This document shows positions 18,031 through 28,300 of a DNA stretch of 64,000 bases, piece after piece. The stretch is taken from assembly GCA_002709295.1 (NCBI GenBank), contig PAQL01000028.1:57734-121733 (forward strand). Reading direction: 5' to 3'. The position numbers and the translations under genes are program-made. The notes beneath the pieces were generated by a model, which did no database searches, was not told where the DNA came from, and was given only the letters and a program-made list of their open reading frames with translations. The number at the start of each line of letters is the position of its first letter. Within the stretch, counting starts at the first letter, position 1. The DNA comes from Phycisphaerae bacterium (GTDB lineage: Bacteria > Planctomycetota > Phycisphaerae > Phycisphaerales > SM1A02).

Positions 18031-19437
18031 ATGGATGAAACGTCGGAACCGACCTCGGACCCCGGTATCGCCGCGATCTCGCGACGAGTCGCGATCGGTG
18101 GCATCGGTGCCGCCGCGGTCGGGTACGCGATCCTCGGACCGAGGCCTGCGAGATCCACCGGAGACGGTCGGATCCGACTGGACTACTGGGAGAAGTGGAC
18201 CGGGCACGAGGCCGCCGCGATGCAGGCGGTTGTGGATCTCTTCAACCAGAGTCAGGACCGGATCTTCGTCAACTACCTGACGATGGGAGGAGTCGACCAG
18301 AAGGCGAAGCTCGCGATCGCCGCCGGTGATCCCCCCGACGTGCTCGGGCTCTGGAACCGCAATCTGCCCTTCTTCGATCAGTGCGGTGCGATCCAGCCCC
18401 TCGACGACCTGCGCTCCCACGGCATCGACGCCTCGAGCTACGCCAAGGCGGTCCGTCCGCTCGTCTTCCGGCGCGGCTCGCAGCTGGCCGCGCCGAGCAC
18501 CCCGAGCTCGATCCTCCTCTACTACAACAAGAGGATCCTGCGGGAGTGCGGCTGGGATCCCGAGAAGCCGCCGCGAACGACGACCGAGTTCGACGAGATG
18601 ATCGCGGCGACCACGAGGTTCAAGGACAACGGCGACGTCCAGCGGGCCGGGTTCCTGCCCAGCGATCCCGGCTGGTGGAGCTGGTGCTGGGGTGGTTTCT
18701 GGGGCGGCACCCTCTACGACGAGAGGACCGGGCAGGCGATGGTCGACTCCCCGCAGAACATCGCGGCATACGACTGGTTCCAGTCGTTCCCCCGGCGGTG
18801 GGGGCTCGAACGGCTTCGCGCCTTCCAGGGGGCGCCGGTCGACAACCCGACTCCGTTCAGCAACTTCTTCACCGGTCGTCTGGCCAGCACCATCCAGGGA
18901 CCCTGGCTCCCCATGTTCATGGAGACCGAGATCGGCAAGGATGTCTTCGAATACGGAGCGACCTTCTTCCCGGTCGCTCCCGGTCTCGAGGACGAGCCTC
19001 CCTACGGACCGATCGAGACCGACATCCTGGTCATTCCGAAGGGGGCCCGGAATCCCGAGGCCTCCCTGGAGTTCATCGCCTTCACCCAGCGTCAGGAGAA
19101 CATGGAGATGCTCTGCGACGGGCATGCGAAGCCCTCGCCCCTGGCGAGCAGCAGCGAGTCCTTCCGTGCGAACCACAAGAACAACGCGGTGGTCGCCCAC
19201 GAGGAGCTTCTCCAGAGTCCGAACGCCTACACCACGCCGTGGATCAGCAGCTGGGACGAGTTCGGAATGGCCCTGGGATCAGGACTCGACACGATCTGGA
19301 ATCTGCGCAGCGACTCCGCCCGACGTCCTCTCGAGGAGGTCCAGGCCGAGGTTGAGGCGATCCTGCAACGGGCCGGGGCGCGGCGGGAACGCCGCGGCCA
19401 GCGCGATCCCTGGCTCGATCTCGTGGAGGGGGCGTGA
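18031..19437 (+). CDS. Sugar ABC transporter extracellular solute-binding protein (CUT1 type)
   Basis: 468 residues. Residues about 17-35 (S-R-R-V-A-I-G-G-I-G-A-A-A-V-G) form a Tat-like signal. The mature protein starts with R-L-D-Y-W-E-K-W-T-G-H-E and has A-A-G-D-P-P-D-V-L-G-L-W, typical of family 1 sugar-binding proteins. The extra W-x-W-C-W-G-G-F-W-G segment offers the aromatic residues such proteins use to stack on sugar rings. It is divergent from the ATPase gene and overlaps the next permease gene by 1-4 nt, so binding protein and permeases are co-transcribed. By context the ligand is likely a beta-gluco-oligosaccharide. No ribosome site; TACCAT (18015-18020) lies 10 nt upstream of the ATG. 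Confidence 0.92.
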   Translation: MDETSEPTSDPGIAAISRRVAIGGIGAAAVGYAILGPRPARSTGDGRIRLDYWEKWTGHEAAAMQAVVDLFNQSQDRIFVNYLTMGGVDQKAKLAIAAGDPPDVLGLWNRNLPFFDQCGAIQPLDDLRSHGIDASSYAKAVRPLVFRRGSQLAAPSTPSSILLYYNKRILRECGWDPEKPPRTTTEFDEMIAATTRFKDNGDVQRAGFLPSDPGWWSWCWGGFWGGTLYDERTGQAMVDSPQNIAAYDWFQSFPRRWGLERLRAFQGAPVDNPTPFSNFFTGRLASTIQGPWLPMFMETEIGKDVFEYGATFFPVAPGLEDEPPYGPIETDILVIPKGARNPEASLEFIAFTQRQENMEMLCDGHAKPSPLASSSESFRANHKNNAVVAHEELLQSPNAYTTPWISSWDEFGMALGSGLDTIWNLRSDSARRPLEEVQAEVEAILQRAGARRERRGQRDPWLDLVEGA

Positions 19438-20321
19438 TGCGACACGATTCCACCTCCACCGGCCTGCTCTGGATCGGTCCCTGGCTGCTGGGCTTCTCCA
19501 TCTTCACCGTGCTGCCGGTCATGCTCGCCGTCTGGTACGGCTTCACCGACTACACCCTGCTCGAACCTCCGATTCCGGTCGGCACCGACAACTACACCCG
19601 GATGCTCGACGATCCCATCCTGGGAACCGTGCTCTGGAACACCGCCCTGTTCGGGGTGCTCTCGATCGTCCTCGGGACCGTGGTGTCGATCTCGCTCGCG
19701 GTGCTGCTCTCTAATCCGGTCCGCTTCCAGTCCTTCTGGAGGGCCGCGGTGTTCGCCCCGTCGGTGCTGCCGCTGGTCGCCCTCGCGGTGATCTTCAAGC
19801 TCGGATACGACCCCGAGGTGGGCATCGCCAACACCATGATCGAGGGTGCGCTCGGGTGGGCGGGGGTCCGGGGTCCCAACTGGTTCGGCAGCGGGTTCTG
19901 GGCGATGACCGCCCTGCTCCTGATCAGCCTCTGGGGAGTGGGGCCTGCGGTGGTGATCTATCTCGCGGGTCTCCGTGACGTGCCGAAGCAGCTCCACGAG
20001 GCGGCGTCGATCGATGGAGTCGGCCGCTGGGGCCGGTTCGTGCACGTGGTGCTTCCGATGATCTCGCCGGTCATCCTCTTCAACGTGATCATCGGCATCA
20101 TCAACGCCGCCCAGGTGTTCGCGGTGCCGGTGCTGCTGACCGGAGAGGGTCCGGAGCGAAGCACCTACTTCCACTCGATGTACGTCTATGACAACGCCTT
20201 CACCTTCGGGGACATGGGCTACGCATCGGCCCTCGGGGTCCTCCAGTTCGCGATCATCCTGCTTCTGACCGGGGCGGTGCTCCTCGCCGGCCGGAAGCTC
20301 GTCTACTACCGGGGAGCCTGA
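19437..20321 (+). CDS. Sugar ABC transporter permease (MalF/UgpA type)
   Basis: 294 residues, about six membrane segments. The cytoplasmic EAA loop reads E-A-A-S-I-D-G-V-G-R-W-G-R-F and contacts the ATPase. ATG 19437 overlaps the TGA of the binding-protein gene (TGATG) and has GGAGG 7 nt upstream; GTG 19434 is an alternative start. It forms a heterodimer with the next permease. The Y-G-F-T-D-Y near residue 35 and the opening L-W-I-G-P-W-L-L-G-F are typical of CUT1 first permeases. Confidence 0.94.
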   Translation: MRHDSTSTGLLWIGPWLLGFSIFTVLPVMLAVWYGFTDYTLLEPPIPVGTDNYTRMLDDPILGTVLWNTALFGVLSIVLGTVVSISLAVLLSNPVRFQSFWRAAVFAPSVLPLVALAVIFKLGYDPEVGIANTMIEGALGWAGVRGPNWFGSGFWAMTALLLISLWGVGPAVVIYLAGLRDVPKQLHEAASIDGVGRWGRFVHVVLPMISPVILFNVIIGIINAAQVFAVPVLLTGEGPERSTYFHSMYVYDNAFTFGDMGYASALGVLQFAIILLLTGAVLLAGRKLVYYRGA

Positions 20322-20327
20322 ACCGCC

Positions 20328-21203
20328 TTGTCGACCTCTTCACGAGATTCCGGTCCCGACGCCTTCCGCATCGCGGCGAGTCGTGGCGTGATCCACGTGC
20401 TGCTGGTGCTCGTGGCCGCGACGGCGCTGCTTCCGATCGGATACATGCTCGCGATCTCGACCGGCGGCCCCGATCCCGCGGCACCGTTGCTGGAGGGTGG
20501 TCCGGGGGAGACCGCCGATCGGATCAGAGGGAACTTCGGCCACGTGCTGACCGACGACAGCACGAACTTCCCGCTCTATCTCCGGAACACCCTCTGGATC
20601 GCCCTGCTCGGGGTGACCGGCACGACCATCTCCAGCGCCATCGTCGCCTACGGATTCTCACGGGTGCGATGGCGGGGGAGGGGCACGGCTTTCATCGTCA
20701 TGCTCTCGACCATGATGATTCCGTTCCCGGTGGTGATGGTCCCGTTGTTCACGATGTTCCGGGAGATCGGCTGGATCGGGACCTTCGCCCCGCTCTGGGT
20801 GCCGGCGTGGTTCGGCAACGCCTTCAGCATCTTCCTGCTTCGCCAGTTCTTCCTCACGATTCCGAGGGAACTCGACGACGCAAGCCGGATCGACGGTTGC
20901 GGGCACGTCCGCAACTTCATCCACATCATCCTTCCCCTGTCGATCCCGGCACTCCTGGTGGTGGCCCTCTTCCACTTCATGTTCGTCTGGAACGACTTCC
21001 TCGGCCCGCTGGTCTTCCTGACCCATCGCGACCAGTTCACCCTTGCCCTGGGACTTCAGCTCTTCCTCTCGAAGCTCGGCCAGACCCCCTGGAACCTCCT
21101 CATGGCCGCGACGACCGTGATGGTCGCTCCGGTGCTGGTACTGTTCGTGCTCATGCAGCGGACGTTCGTCGAGGGCATCTCGACCGCCGGCAGCAAGGGT
21201 TGA
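20328..21203 (+). CDS. Sugar ABC transporter permease (MalG/UgpE type)
   Basis: 291 residues from TTG 20328, 6 nt after the first permease gene, with GGGGAG 11 nt upstream. Six membrane segments are predictable. The EAA loop reads D-D-A-S-R-I-D-G-C-G-H-V-R-N-F. The M-M-I-P-F-P-V-V-M-V-P-L-F segment and the C-terminal Q-R-T-F-V-E-G-I-S-T-A-G-S-K-G are diagnostic of MalG-type permeases. It completes the importer made of the genes at 16887-20321. Confidence 0.94.
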   Translation: MSTSSRDSGPDAFRIAASRGVIHVLLVLVAATALLPIGYMLAISTGGPDPAAPLLEGGPGETADRIRGNFGHVLTDDSTNFPLYLRNTLWIALLGVTGTTISSAIVAYGFSRVRWRGRGTAFIVMLSTMMIPFPVVMVPLFTMFREIGWIGTFAPLWVPAWFGNAFSIFLLRQFFLTIPRELDDASRIDGCGHVRNFIHIILPLSIPALLVVALFHFMFVWNDFLGPLVFLTHRDQFTLALGLQLFLSKLGQTPWNLLMAATTVMVAPVLVLFVLMQRTFVEGISTAGSKG

Positions 21204-21218
21204 ACTGGAACTGAACAG

Positions 21219-22034
21219 ATGCGCATGCTCGCGTGGCTCGTCGCCGTGATGACCGTCCCTGCGATCGCCTCCGCGGCGCCGCCCGAGGTCGAGGCCGCCT
21301 ACGAGAAGGGGACCGTCGGGATCGATGGCGGCTCATCGCTTCCCTATCGCATGCACCGACCGGCGGTCGCGGAGGGTTCGAAGCCGGTCCCCCTCGTGGT
21401 CTTCCTGCACGGTGCAGGCGAGCGAGGCGATGACAACAGCATGCAGTTGCGGCACTTCCCCGACCGATGGGTGCGTGAAGGGCATCTCGGCGCTCGGCAC
21501 CCCGCGGTGGTGCTCGCCTTCCAGTGCCCCGCAGAGCGATGGTGGTCCGCGGTGCGGAGGAATCAGGACGAGGAGTGGGTCAGTGATCAGGACGGTGTCC
21601 TGACCCCCGAGCTCCGGGCGGTGATGGCGAAGGTGAAGGAGCTGGCGGCGGATCCCGCGATCGACGATCGACGGATCTACCTCACCGGACTCTCGATGGG
21701 CGGCTTCGGATCGTGGGACCTGCTCGAGCATCACCCCGAGGTCTTCGCCGCCGCGGTGCCGATCTGCGGAGGTGGGAATCCCGCCGCGGCGGAAGACATC
21801 GTGGCGGGGCGAACGCCGATCTGGAACGTGCATGGTGATGCCGACGGCATCGTCCGGGTCGAGAGATCCCGGGAGATGGTGGAGGCGATCCGCTCCGCGG
21901 GCGGACGGCTCGGTCACACCGAACTTCCCGGGGTCGGCCACAATTCCTGGGCCTGGGCCTACGGACCCCACGGCGTCGTGGAGTGGATGTTCTCGCAGCG
22001 CCGGACCGACGATCCCCGCTTCGAGGGATCGTGA
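21219..22034 (+). CDS. Secreted alpha/beta-hydrolase esterase (dienelactone hydrolase / PHB-depolymerase-like)
   Basis: 271 residues with a signal peptide (M-R-M-L-A-W-L-V-A-V to A-S-A). The oxyanion region is V-V-F-L-H-G-A-G-E-R-G. The nucleophile elbow is G-L-S-M-G-G (S159), the acid is probably in H-G-D-A-D-G-I-V and the catalytic His in G-V-G-H-N-S-W. The family includes feruloyl and acetyl esterases and short-chain ester hydrolases. It lies 15 nt after the permease gene and overlaps the sulfatase gene by 4 nt (GTGA), so it is part of the sugar operon and may remove ester decorations from the polysaccharide. The substrate is not decided by sequence. Confidence 0.82.
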   Translation: MRMLAWLVAVMTVPAIASAAPPEVEAAYEKGTVGIDGGSSLPYRMHRPAVAEGSKPVPLVVFLHGAGERGDDNSMQLRHFPDRWVREGHLGARHPAVVLAFQCPAERWWSAVRRNQDEEWVSDQDGVLTPELRAVMAKVKELAADPAIDDRRIYLTGLSMGGFGSWDLLEHHPEVFAAAVPICGGGNPAAAEDIVAGRTPIWNVHGDADGIVRVERSREMVEAIRSAGGRLGHTELPGVGHNSWAWAYGPHGVVEWMFSQRRTDDPRFEGS

Positions 22035-23788
22035 TCGCCGTGCGTCACCGACTCCCGGCCGCCCTCGTCCTGCTTGGTGTCGCTTCGTCGCCGGCGGCGA
22101 GCACCCCACCCGGAGAGGCTCGGCCCAACATCGTCTTGATCATGACCGACGATCAGGGCTACGGCGACCTCGGCGTCCACGGCAATCCGGTGCTCCAGAC
22201 CCCGCGGCTCGATCGCCTGGCCGCCGAAAGCGCCCGGGCGGGGGCGTTCTACGTCCATCCTGTCTGCACTCCGACCCGGGCCGCGTTGATGACCGGACGA
22301 CATCCCCAGCGCTCGACCGCGATCGACACCTACCTCGGTCGGGCGATGCTCGACCCTGCGGCGGTCACGATCGCGGAACGACTCTCCGAGGCCGGATATG
22401 CGACCGGCATCTTCGGGAAGTGGCACCTGGGGGACTGCGCTCCGATGCGGGCGATCGACCAGGGCTTCGACGTCTCGGTGCTTCACGCCGGAGGCGGCAT
22501 CGGACAGCCCAGCGATCCTCCGGGGGGCGAGTCGGCGTACACCGATCCGATCCTCTTCCGCAACGGCGTTCCGGAGTCCTTCGAGGGCTACTGCACGGAG
22601 GTCTACGTCGACGAGGCGATCGGCTTCATCGACCGGACCGACAAGCCCTTCTTCCTCGCCCTCACCACCAACGCGCCCCATGGACCGTTCGGGGACGTCC
22701 CTCGGGACCTGTACGAGAAGTATCGGGGAATGGATCTCGAACCGGCGGGAGCCTCGAACCTCGACCGCCAGGCCCGGATCTTCGCGATGGATTCGGACAT
22801 CGACCGGCAGGTGGGCAGGTTGCTCGACCACCTCGAGGAATCAGGACTCGGGGAGGACACGGTCGTCATCTACCTCCACGACAACGGACCCGATCACGAC
22901 GGTCACGTCGCGGGACTCCGGGGACGGAAGGGTTCGGTCCACGAGGGAGGGGTCCGCTCCCCGCTCTTCGTGCGCTGGCCGAAGCGGATCGAACCGGGTG
23001 ATCGACCGGAACTGCTGGGAGCGCATCTGGATCTTCATCCCACGATCCTCGACCTTTGCCGGGTCGAACCGGATCCGGAGATGCCGGTCGACGGCATGAG
23101 TCTGGTGCCCGCCCTCGTGGATCCCGCGGTCTCGACCATGGACCGTTCGATCGTCATCCAGGCCCACCGTGGTGATCGACCGGTGCGCTGGCATCATGCG
23201 ATGGTCAGGGACGGCCGCTGGAAGCTCGTCAATCACTCCGGCTTCGGGCTGGAGATCGCGGCGGGCGAAAAGGTGCCGATGGACCTCGCCCTCTACGACC
23301 TCGAGGCGGACCCGGCCGAGATCCGGGATCTCGCGGCCGAGCGTCCCGACCAGGTGGAGCGTCTTTCGGGGATCTACCGGGAGTGGTGGGACTCGACGAT
23401 CCTCGACGGACCGGATGCCTACCGACCTCCGGCGATCAGCCTCGGCCCCGAGGCGGGAACGGTCCGGCTCACGCGTCAGGACTGGCGCCGGACCGGAAGG
23501 GGTCCCTGGGGTGGACGATCCCTCGGTCGCTGGTGGGTCGATTCCCCGACCGCATCCCCACGTGGCATCGTGTTGCGCAAGCCTCCGGCGGATCGCGTGA
23601 GGCCCGAGGTCTTCGAGATCCGTTTCAACGACACGCTGCTTCACACCGCAGACTGGCCGGCAGGGAAATCGACGGTGGTGCTCGAGAACGTGGCACTCCC
23701 GGCCGGTACAGGCTGGTTCGAGGTGCGCTGTCGAGACGCAGAGGGGGAGTATGGTCCTTACCAGGTAGAGATCCGACCGGCCTCCTGA
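22031..23788 (+). CDS. Secreted formylglycine-dependent sulfatase
   Basis: 585 residues from GTG 22031, overlapping the esterase stop by 4 nt; GTG 22040 is an alternative start. A signal peptide runs to about residue 25. P-N-I-V-L-I-M-T-D-D-Q-G-Y-G-D holds the metal-binding Asp pair. The active-site signature is C-T-P-T-R-A-A-L-M-T-G-R with C79, the cysteine that formylglycine-generating enzyme converts (C-x-P-x-R rule is satisfied). Further support comes from G-K-W-H-L-G and D-N-G-P-D-H. It should remove sulfate esters in the periplasm or outside. No anaerobic maturase or FGE gene is in the window. Its place in a beta-glucan operon suggests that the natural substrate is sulfated or a mixed algal glycan. 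The C-terminal 120 residues form a beta-rich domain. Confidence 0.93.
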   Translation: MIAVRHRLPAALVLLGVASSPAASTPPGEARPNIVLIMTDDQGYGDLGVHGNPVLQTPRLDRLAAESARAGAFYVHPVCTPTRAALMTGRHPQRSTAIDTYLGRAMLDPAAVTIAERLSEAGYATGIFGKWHLGDCAPMRAIDQGFDVSVLHAGGGIGQPSDPPGGESAYTDPILFRNGVPESFEGYCTEVYVDEAIGFIDRTDKPFFLALTTNAPHGPFGDVPRDLYEKYRGMDLEPAGASNLDRQARIFAMDSDIDRQVGRLLDHLEESGLGEDTVVIYLHDNGPDHDGHVAGLRGRKGSVHEGGVRSPLFVRWPKRIEPGDRPELLGAHLDLHPTILDLCRVEPDPEMPVDGMSLVPALVDPAVSTMDRSIVIQAHRGDRPVRWHHAMVRDGRWKLVNHSGFGLEIAAGEKVPMDLALYDLEADPAEIRDLAAERPDQVERLSGIYREWWDSTILDGPDAYRPPAISLGPEAGTVRLTRQDWRRTGRGPWGGRSLGRWWVDSPTASPRGIVLRKPPADRVRPEVFEIRFNDTLLHTADWPAGKSTVVLENVALPAGTGWFEVRCRDAEGEYGPYQVEIRPAS

Positions 23789-23840
23789 TCGAACCTCGGC
23801 GGGCTGGTACCGTTCCTGCGTCCTGAATGGAGAGGATCCC

Positions 23841-25268
23841 ATGAGTGCAGACAGATCGGATGCCATCGTGCTCTTCGGAGCTTCCGGCGATCTCGCGAAG
23901 AAGATGACCTTCGTCTCGCTCTACCACCTCGCCGAGCGCGGCCTGCTTGACATGCCGATCGTCGGTGTCGCCTTCTCCGACTGGTCGGATGATGATCTGC
24001 GCCAGCATGCCCACGATGCGATCGTCGCGGCGGGAGTCGATCCGGACGAGAAGGTGTGGTCCGCGATGGCTTCGAGAATGAAGTTCATCAACGGCGACTA
24101 CTCAGGGTCCGGGACCTACGAGGCCGTGGCCGGTGCGGTCGAGGGATGCGACCGGCCGCTCTACTACCTGGAGATCCCCCCCTCGCTCTTCGAGATGGTG
24201 GTGAAGGGATTGCACGATGCCGGCCTGGTCGCTCCGGAAGGGGTCCGGGTCGTGGTCGAGAAGCCCTTCGGGCACGACCTCGATTCGGCGAGGAAGCTCT
24301 ACCAGTCCCTGTCGTCGATGCTTCGCGACGACCAGCTCTACCGGATCGACCACTATCTCGGGAAGAACCAGGTCCAGAACATCATGGTCTGGAGATTCGC
24401 GAATCGGATGTTCGAGCCGCTCTGGAACCGTGAGCACGTCGATTGCGTGCAGATCACGATGGCCGAATCCTTCGACGTCTCGGATCGTGGTTCCTTCTAC
24501 GACCGGGTGGGCTGTCTCAAGGACGTGGTCCAGAACCACATCATGCAGATCGTCGGTCTGCTCGCGATGGATCCCCCCGTGTCGGCGCGGCCCGCGGATC
24601 TCCACATGGCCCAGCAGGAGGTGTTCGAGGCGATGCGCCCGGTCGACCCCCGGGACATGGTTCGTGGACGCTACGAGGGCTACCTCGACGTCAAGGGTGT
24701 CGAGAAGGACTCCGACACCGAGACCTTCGTGGCCCTGAGGATGTTCATCGACTCCTGGCGATGGTCCGGGGTGCCGTTCTTCATCCGGGCCGGGAAGGCT
24801 CTGGGAGCGACCGCCACCGAGGCGGTGGTGATCCTCAAGCGACCGCCGCTCGATCTCTTCGGCGCGGATCTGCACGGCGGCAGGGCGCCCACCCCGAACC
24901 GGATTCGGTTTCGTCTCGGTCATGACGACGGGGTCCAGGCCTGCGTGCAGGCCCTCGATCCCACCGCGACGGAGGGCATGGCCTCCACCGACGTGGTCAT
25001 CTCGGTCGACTTCGACAAGGCCCTCGGCCGGGAGCGTCTGCCCTACGAACAGCTGCTCGGGGACGCCCTCGACGGGAACATGACCCGCTTCGCGACCCAG
25101 GGGATCATCGAGGGCACGTGGACGGCGCTGGCTTCGGTGGTCTCCGAACCGCCTGCGGTCATCGACTACGCCCCCGGGACCATGGGCCCCGCGGAAGCGG
25201 ATCGCATCGTCGATGGTCACGAGGGCTGGATCCAGCCGGTCGCCGGACCCAGCGCCAGGCCCGCCTGA
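23841..25268 (+). CDS. zwf: Glucose-6-phosphate 1-dehydrogenase
   Basis: 475 residues with GAGAGG upstream. The Rossmann start is I-V-L-F-G-A-S-G-D-L-A-K-K-M. The substrate and catalytic motif R-I-D-H-Y-L-G-K is intact, preceded by V-V-E-K-P-F-G-H-D-L. F-F-I-R-A-G-K-A-L-G and the C-terminal E-G-x-W-T are family features. It oxidises glucose-6-phosphate to 6-phosphogluconolactone with NAD(P)+, the entry to the oxidative pentose phosphate and Entner-Doudoroff pathways. It lies 52 nt after the sulfatase gene, so it may be co-expressed with glucan utilisation. No pgl or gnd gene is in the window. Confidence 0.96.
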   Translation: MSADRSDAIVLFGASGDLAKKMTFVSLYHLAERGLLDMPIVGVAFSDWSDDDLRQHAHDAIVAAGVDPDEKVWSAMASRMKFINGDYSGSGTYEAVAGAVEGCDRPLYYLEIPPSLFEMVVKGLHDAGLVAPEGVRVVVEKPFGHDLDSARKLYQSLSSMLRDDQLYRIDHYLGKNQVQNIMVWRFANRMFEPLWNREHVDCVQITMAESFDVSDRGSFYDRVGCLKDVVQNHIMQIVGLLAMDPPVSARPADLHMAQQEVFEAMRPVDPRDMVRGRYEGYLDVKGVEKDSDTETFVALRMFIDSWRWSGVPFFIRAGKALGATATEAVVILKRPPLDLFGADLHGGRAPTPNRIRFRLGHDDGVQACVQALDPTATEGMASTDVVISVDFDKALGRERLPYEQLLGDALDGNMTRFATQGIIEGTWTALASVVSEPPAVIDYAPGTMGPAEADRIVDGHEGWIQPVAGPSARPA

Positions 25269-25309
25269 ATCCTTCCGAACCCCGTGTCGTCGTGGATCGG
25301 ATCGCCGGA

Positions 25310-28300
25310 CTATTCGAGTCCGGGAGCGAAACCGCGACGCATCGCGTTCTCGGTGATCGCCCGGGGCTCGACGAACTGCAGCAGGTAGTCGTGACCGCCG
25401 GCCTTGGAACCGACGCCCGACATTCCGAATCCACCGAACGGCTGACGTCCCACCAGGGCACCGGTGATCCCGCGGTTCAGGTACAGGTTGCCGACCCGGT
25501 ACTCGCGGCGAGCCCGTTCCAGGTGACTCGGCTTCCGGCTGAAGACGCCGCCGGTCAGCTTGTACGCCGTGGAGTTGGCGACCTCGAGAGCCTCGTCGAA
25601 GTCACGCACCTTCATCACCGCGAGCACGGGTCCGAAGACCTCCTCGCGGGCCAGCCGGTCGTCGGGACCGATCCCGCTCACCACTGCAGGCCCCACGTAG
25701 GGAAGGCCCACGGCCTCCTCGAGTCCGTCCGGGACCGGGAGTTGGATCTCGAGACGCCCTTCGGATCGCCCGATCTCGACGTACTCCATGATCTTCCGCC
25801 GGGCGTCCCGGTCGATGACCGGTCCCACGTCGGTGCCGGGAAGCCGGGGGTCGCCCACCACCAGCGTGCGGGTCGATTCCACGATCCTCTCGAGGAAGGT
25901 GTCGTAGGCGGTCTCGACCACGATCGCACGGCTGCAGGCCGAACACTTCTGGCCGCTGAAGCCGAAGGCGGAGGGGCGCACCCCGAGGACCGCCTCGTCC
26001 AGATCTGCGCTGGCGTCCACGATGACGGCGTTCTTGCCGCCCATCTCGCAGACGACCTTCTTCACGTGGAGCTGTTCCTCCGGCGTAACGCCCGCGGCCT
26101 GCAGGATGTCGAGTCCGACCGCCTTGCTGCCGGTGAACGCGATGATCGCGGTCCTCGGATCACGGACCAGCCTCGCCCCGACGGTCTCGCCGGGGCCGGG
26201 GAGGAGGACGCACGCTTCAGGAGGGCATCCCGCCTCGAGCAGGATCTCGTGCATGACCTTCGCGATGCCGGGCGTCTGTTCCGCGGGCTTGACCACGCAG
26301 GTGTTCCCGCAGACCAGGGCCGCGGCGGTCATGCCGGTGCAGATCGCCAGCGGGAAGTTCCAGGGGCTGATCACCACCGCGACGCCGCGCGGCTGATGCA
26401 GGACCTCGTCGATCTCCCCGATGAATCGTCCGAGTCGTCGGGGTTCGAAGAGGGGGACCGCCTCCCGGGCATAGAACTCGAGGAAGTCGATGGCCTCGCA
26501 GACGTCGCCGTCGGCCTCCCGCCACGGTTTGCCGCTCTCCCGGATCACGATCCCGGAGAGTTCGTCGCGGCGGCGTCGCATGATCGAGGCCGCACGCACC
26601 AGCACCGCGGAGCGGTCTCGGACCGGGGTGTCCCTCCACGCCGGGAAGGCGGCGTGCGCCGTCTCGACGGCCCGGTCCGCATCCGCCTCGGTGGCGTCGT
26701 TGGCGATCTTCGGCACCACCGCGGCTTCGACGGCTCTGGCGAACGTCTCGCGGGCGGGCTTGCTGGAGAAGTCGCGGAACGGTTCGCTGAAGAACGGACG
26801 ACCGTCGCCGACCGCGGGGTCTGAACCGGACAGTTCGTGACGCTCGGGGGCGTTCTCGATGCGTTCGATGCCGGGATCACGTCGGAACCGGCGATGCGGC
26901 GAGGCCAGGAGCGTCGATGCGTCGGCGCCGTCCATGAATCCGGCCTTGAGCCATGACTCGTTGGAGGTGTTCTCGAGCAGTCTTCGCACCAGGTAGGCCA
27001 TGCCGGGGATCATCTCGCCGACCGGCACGTACTCCCGCACCCGGAATCCCATGTCGCTGGCGGCCTGCTTCAGCTCGGGAGCCATGCCGAAGAGCATCTG
27101 GAGCTCGAGGGCGGCCTTGGGGAGCCCGGCCTTCTCGAGTTCGGCGATCGCGGCCCCGATCGAGCGGGCGTTGTGCGAACCCAGGGCGAGCTTCACGCCG
27201 CCTTCGTCGGTGGATCTCGGGGTCGCCTGGATGAAACTGGCTGCCATGCGTTCGAAGCAGGCATCCGAATCCACCTTCCGACTCCAGACCGGCACCGGCC
27301 AGCCCATCTCCTCGGCGTGGATCGTCTCGTAGTCCCAGTACGCGCCCTTCACCAGACGGACGGTCACCTGACGACCGGTGCGCCTCGACCACTCGATGAT
27401 CCGCTCGGCATCCCGGTCTCCGCTTCGGAGATACGCCTGCATGGCGAGGCCCGCGGTGAAGTCGATCTCCTCGCAGCACCGCATGAAGAGCTCGAGGGTC
27501 AGGTCCTTGAGTTCGTGCTGCTCCATGTCGAAGTTGACGAACACGCCGCGATCACGGGCACGGACCAGCAGCGGTCGCAGGGCATCCTGAAGGCCCCTGA
27601 TCGATCCCTCGGTGTCGATGGGATCGGTCTTCGCATAGAGCGAGGAGATCTTGATCGAGACGTTGGTCCGGGGAATCGGCCCGAGGTGGTCCTGCTCGAG
27701 CCTCTCGTTCCCGGGCCAGCGGTTCACGGCATCGGGGAGGTTCTCGATGAGATCAAGGTACTTGCCTCGATACATCTCCGCCTCCACGTCCGAGACGCAG
27801 GCCTCTCCCAGAAGATCGACGCTGAAACCGAGGCCCCGCTTCCAGAGCTTCTCGAGCATCGGCAGGGCGTCGGCGGCATCGGTGCCCGCGATGAACTTCT
27901 CGCCCATCCCGGTGATCTGGCTCGACATGGTCCTGGCGAACACCGACTTGGCGACGCCGCCGGCCTTGATGGCGAGGTCCATCCCCGGCGGGGGCGAGAC
28001 TCCGGGCTGGGACAGGTAGTCGACCAGGTGTTCGTGGACCTGGGTCGGAGTACGCAGCATCGGAAAGGCATCGACGAATCGGAACAACTGGACCTTGAAG
28101 GCCTCGTCCTTCATCGACCAGTCCATCAGCTTGTCAGACCAGAATGCCTTGCTGAGCACCCCCGACTTTCCTCCCCGGGCTCGTTCGAGGAAGTCGTCAC
28201 CGATCTCGACGATTCGTCGCTCGAGGGCGGGATCGGATGGCGGAATCGGATCCCCATGGTCCACGGGGGCGGATTCCGGGATGGTGGGCGTCGAGGAGAT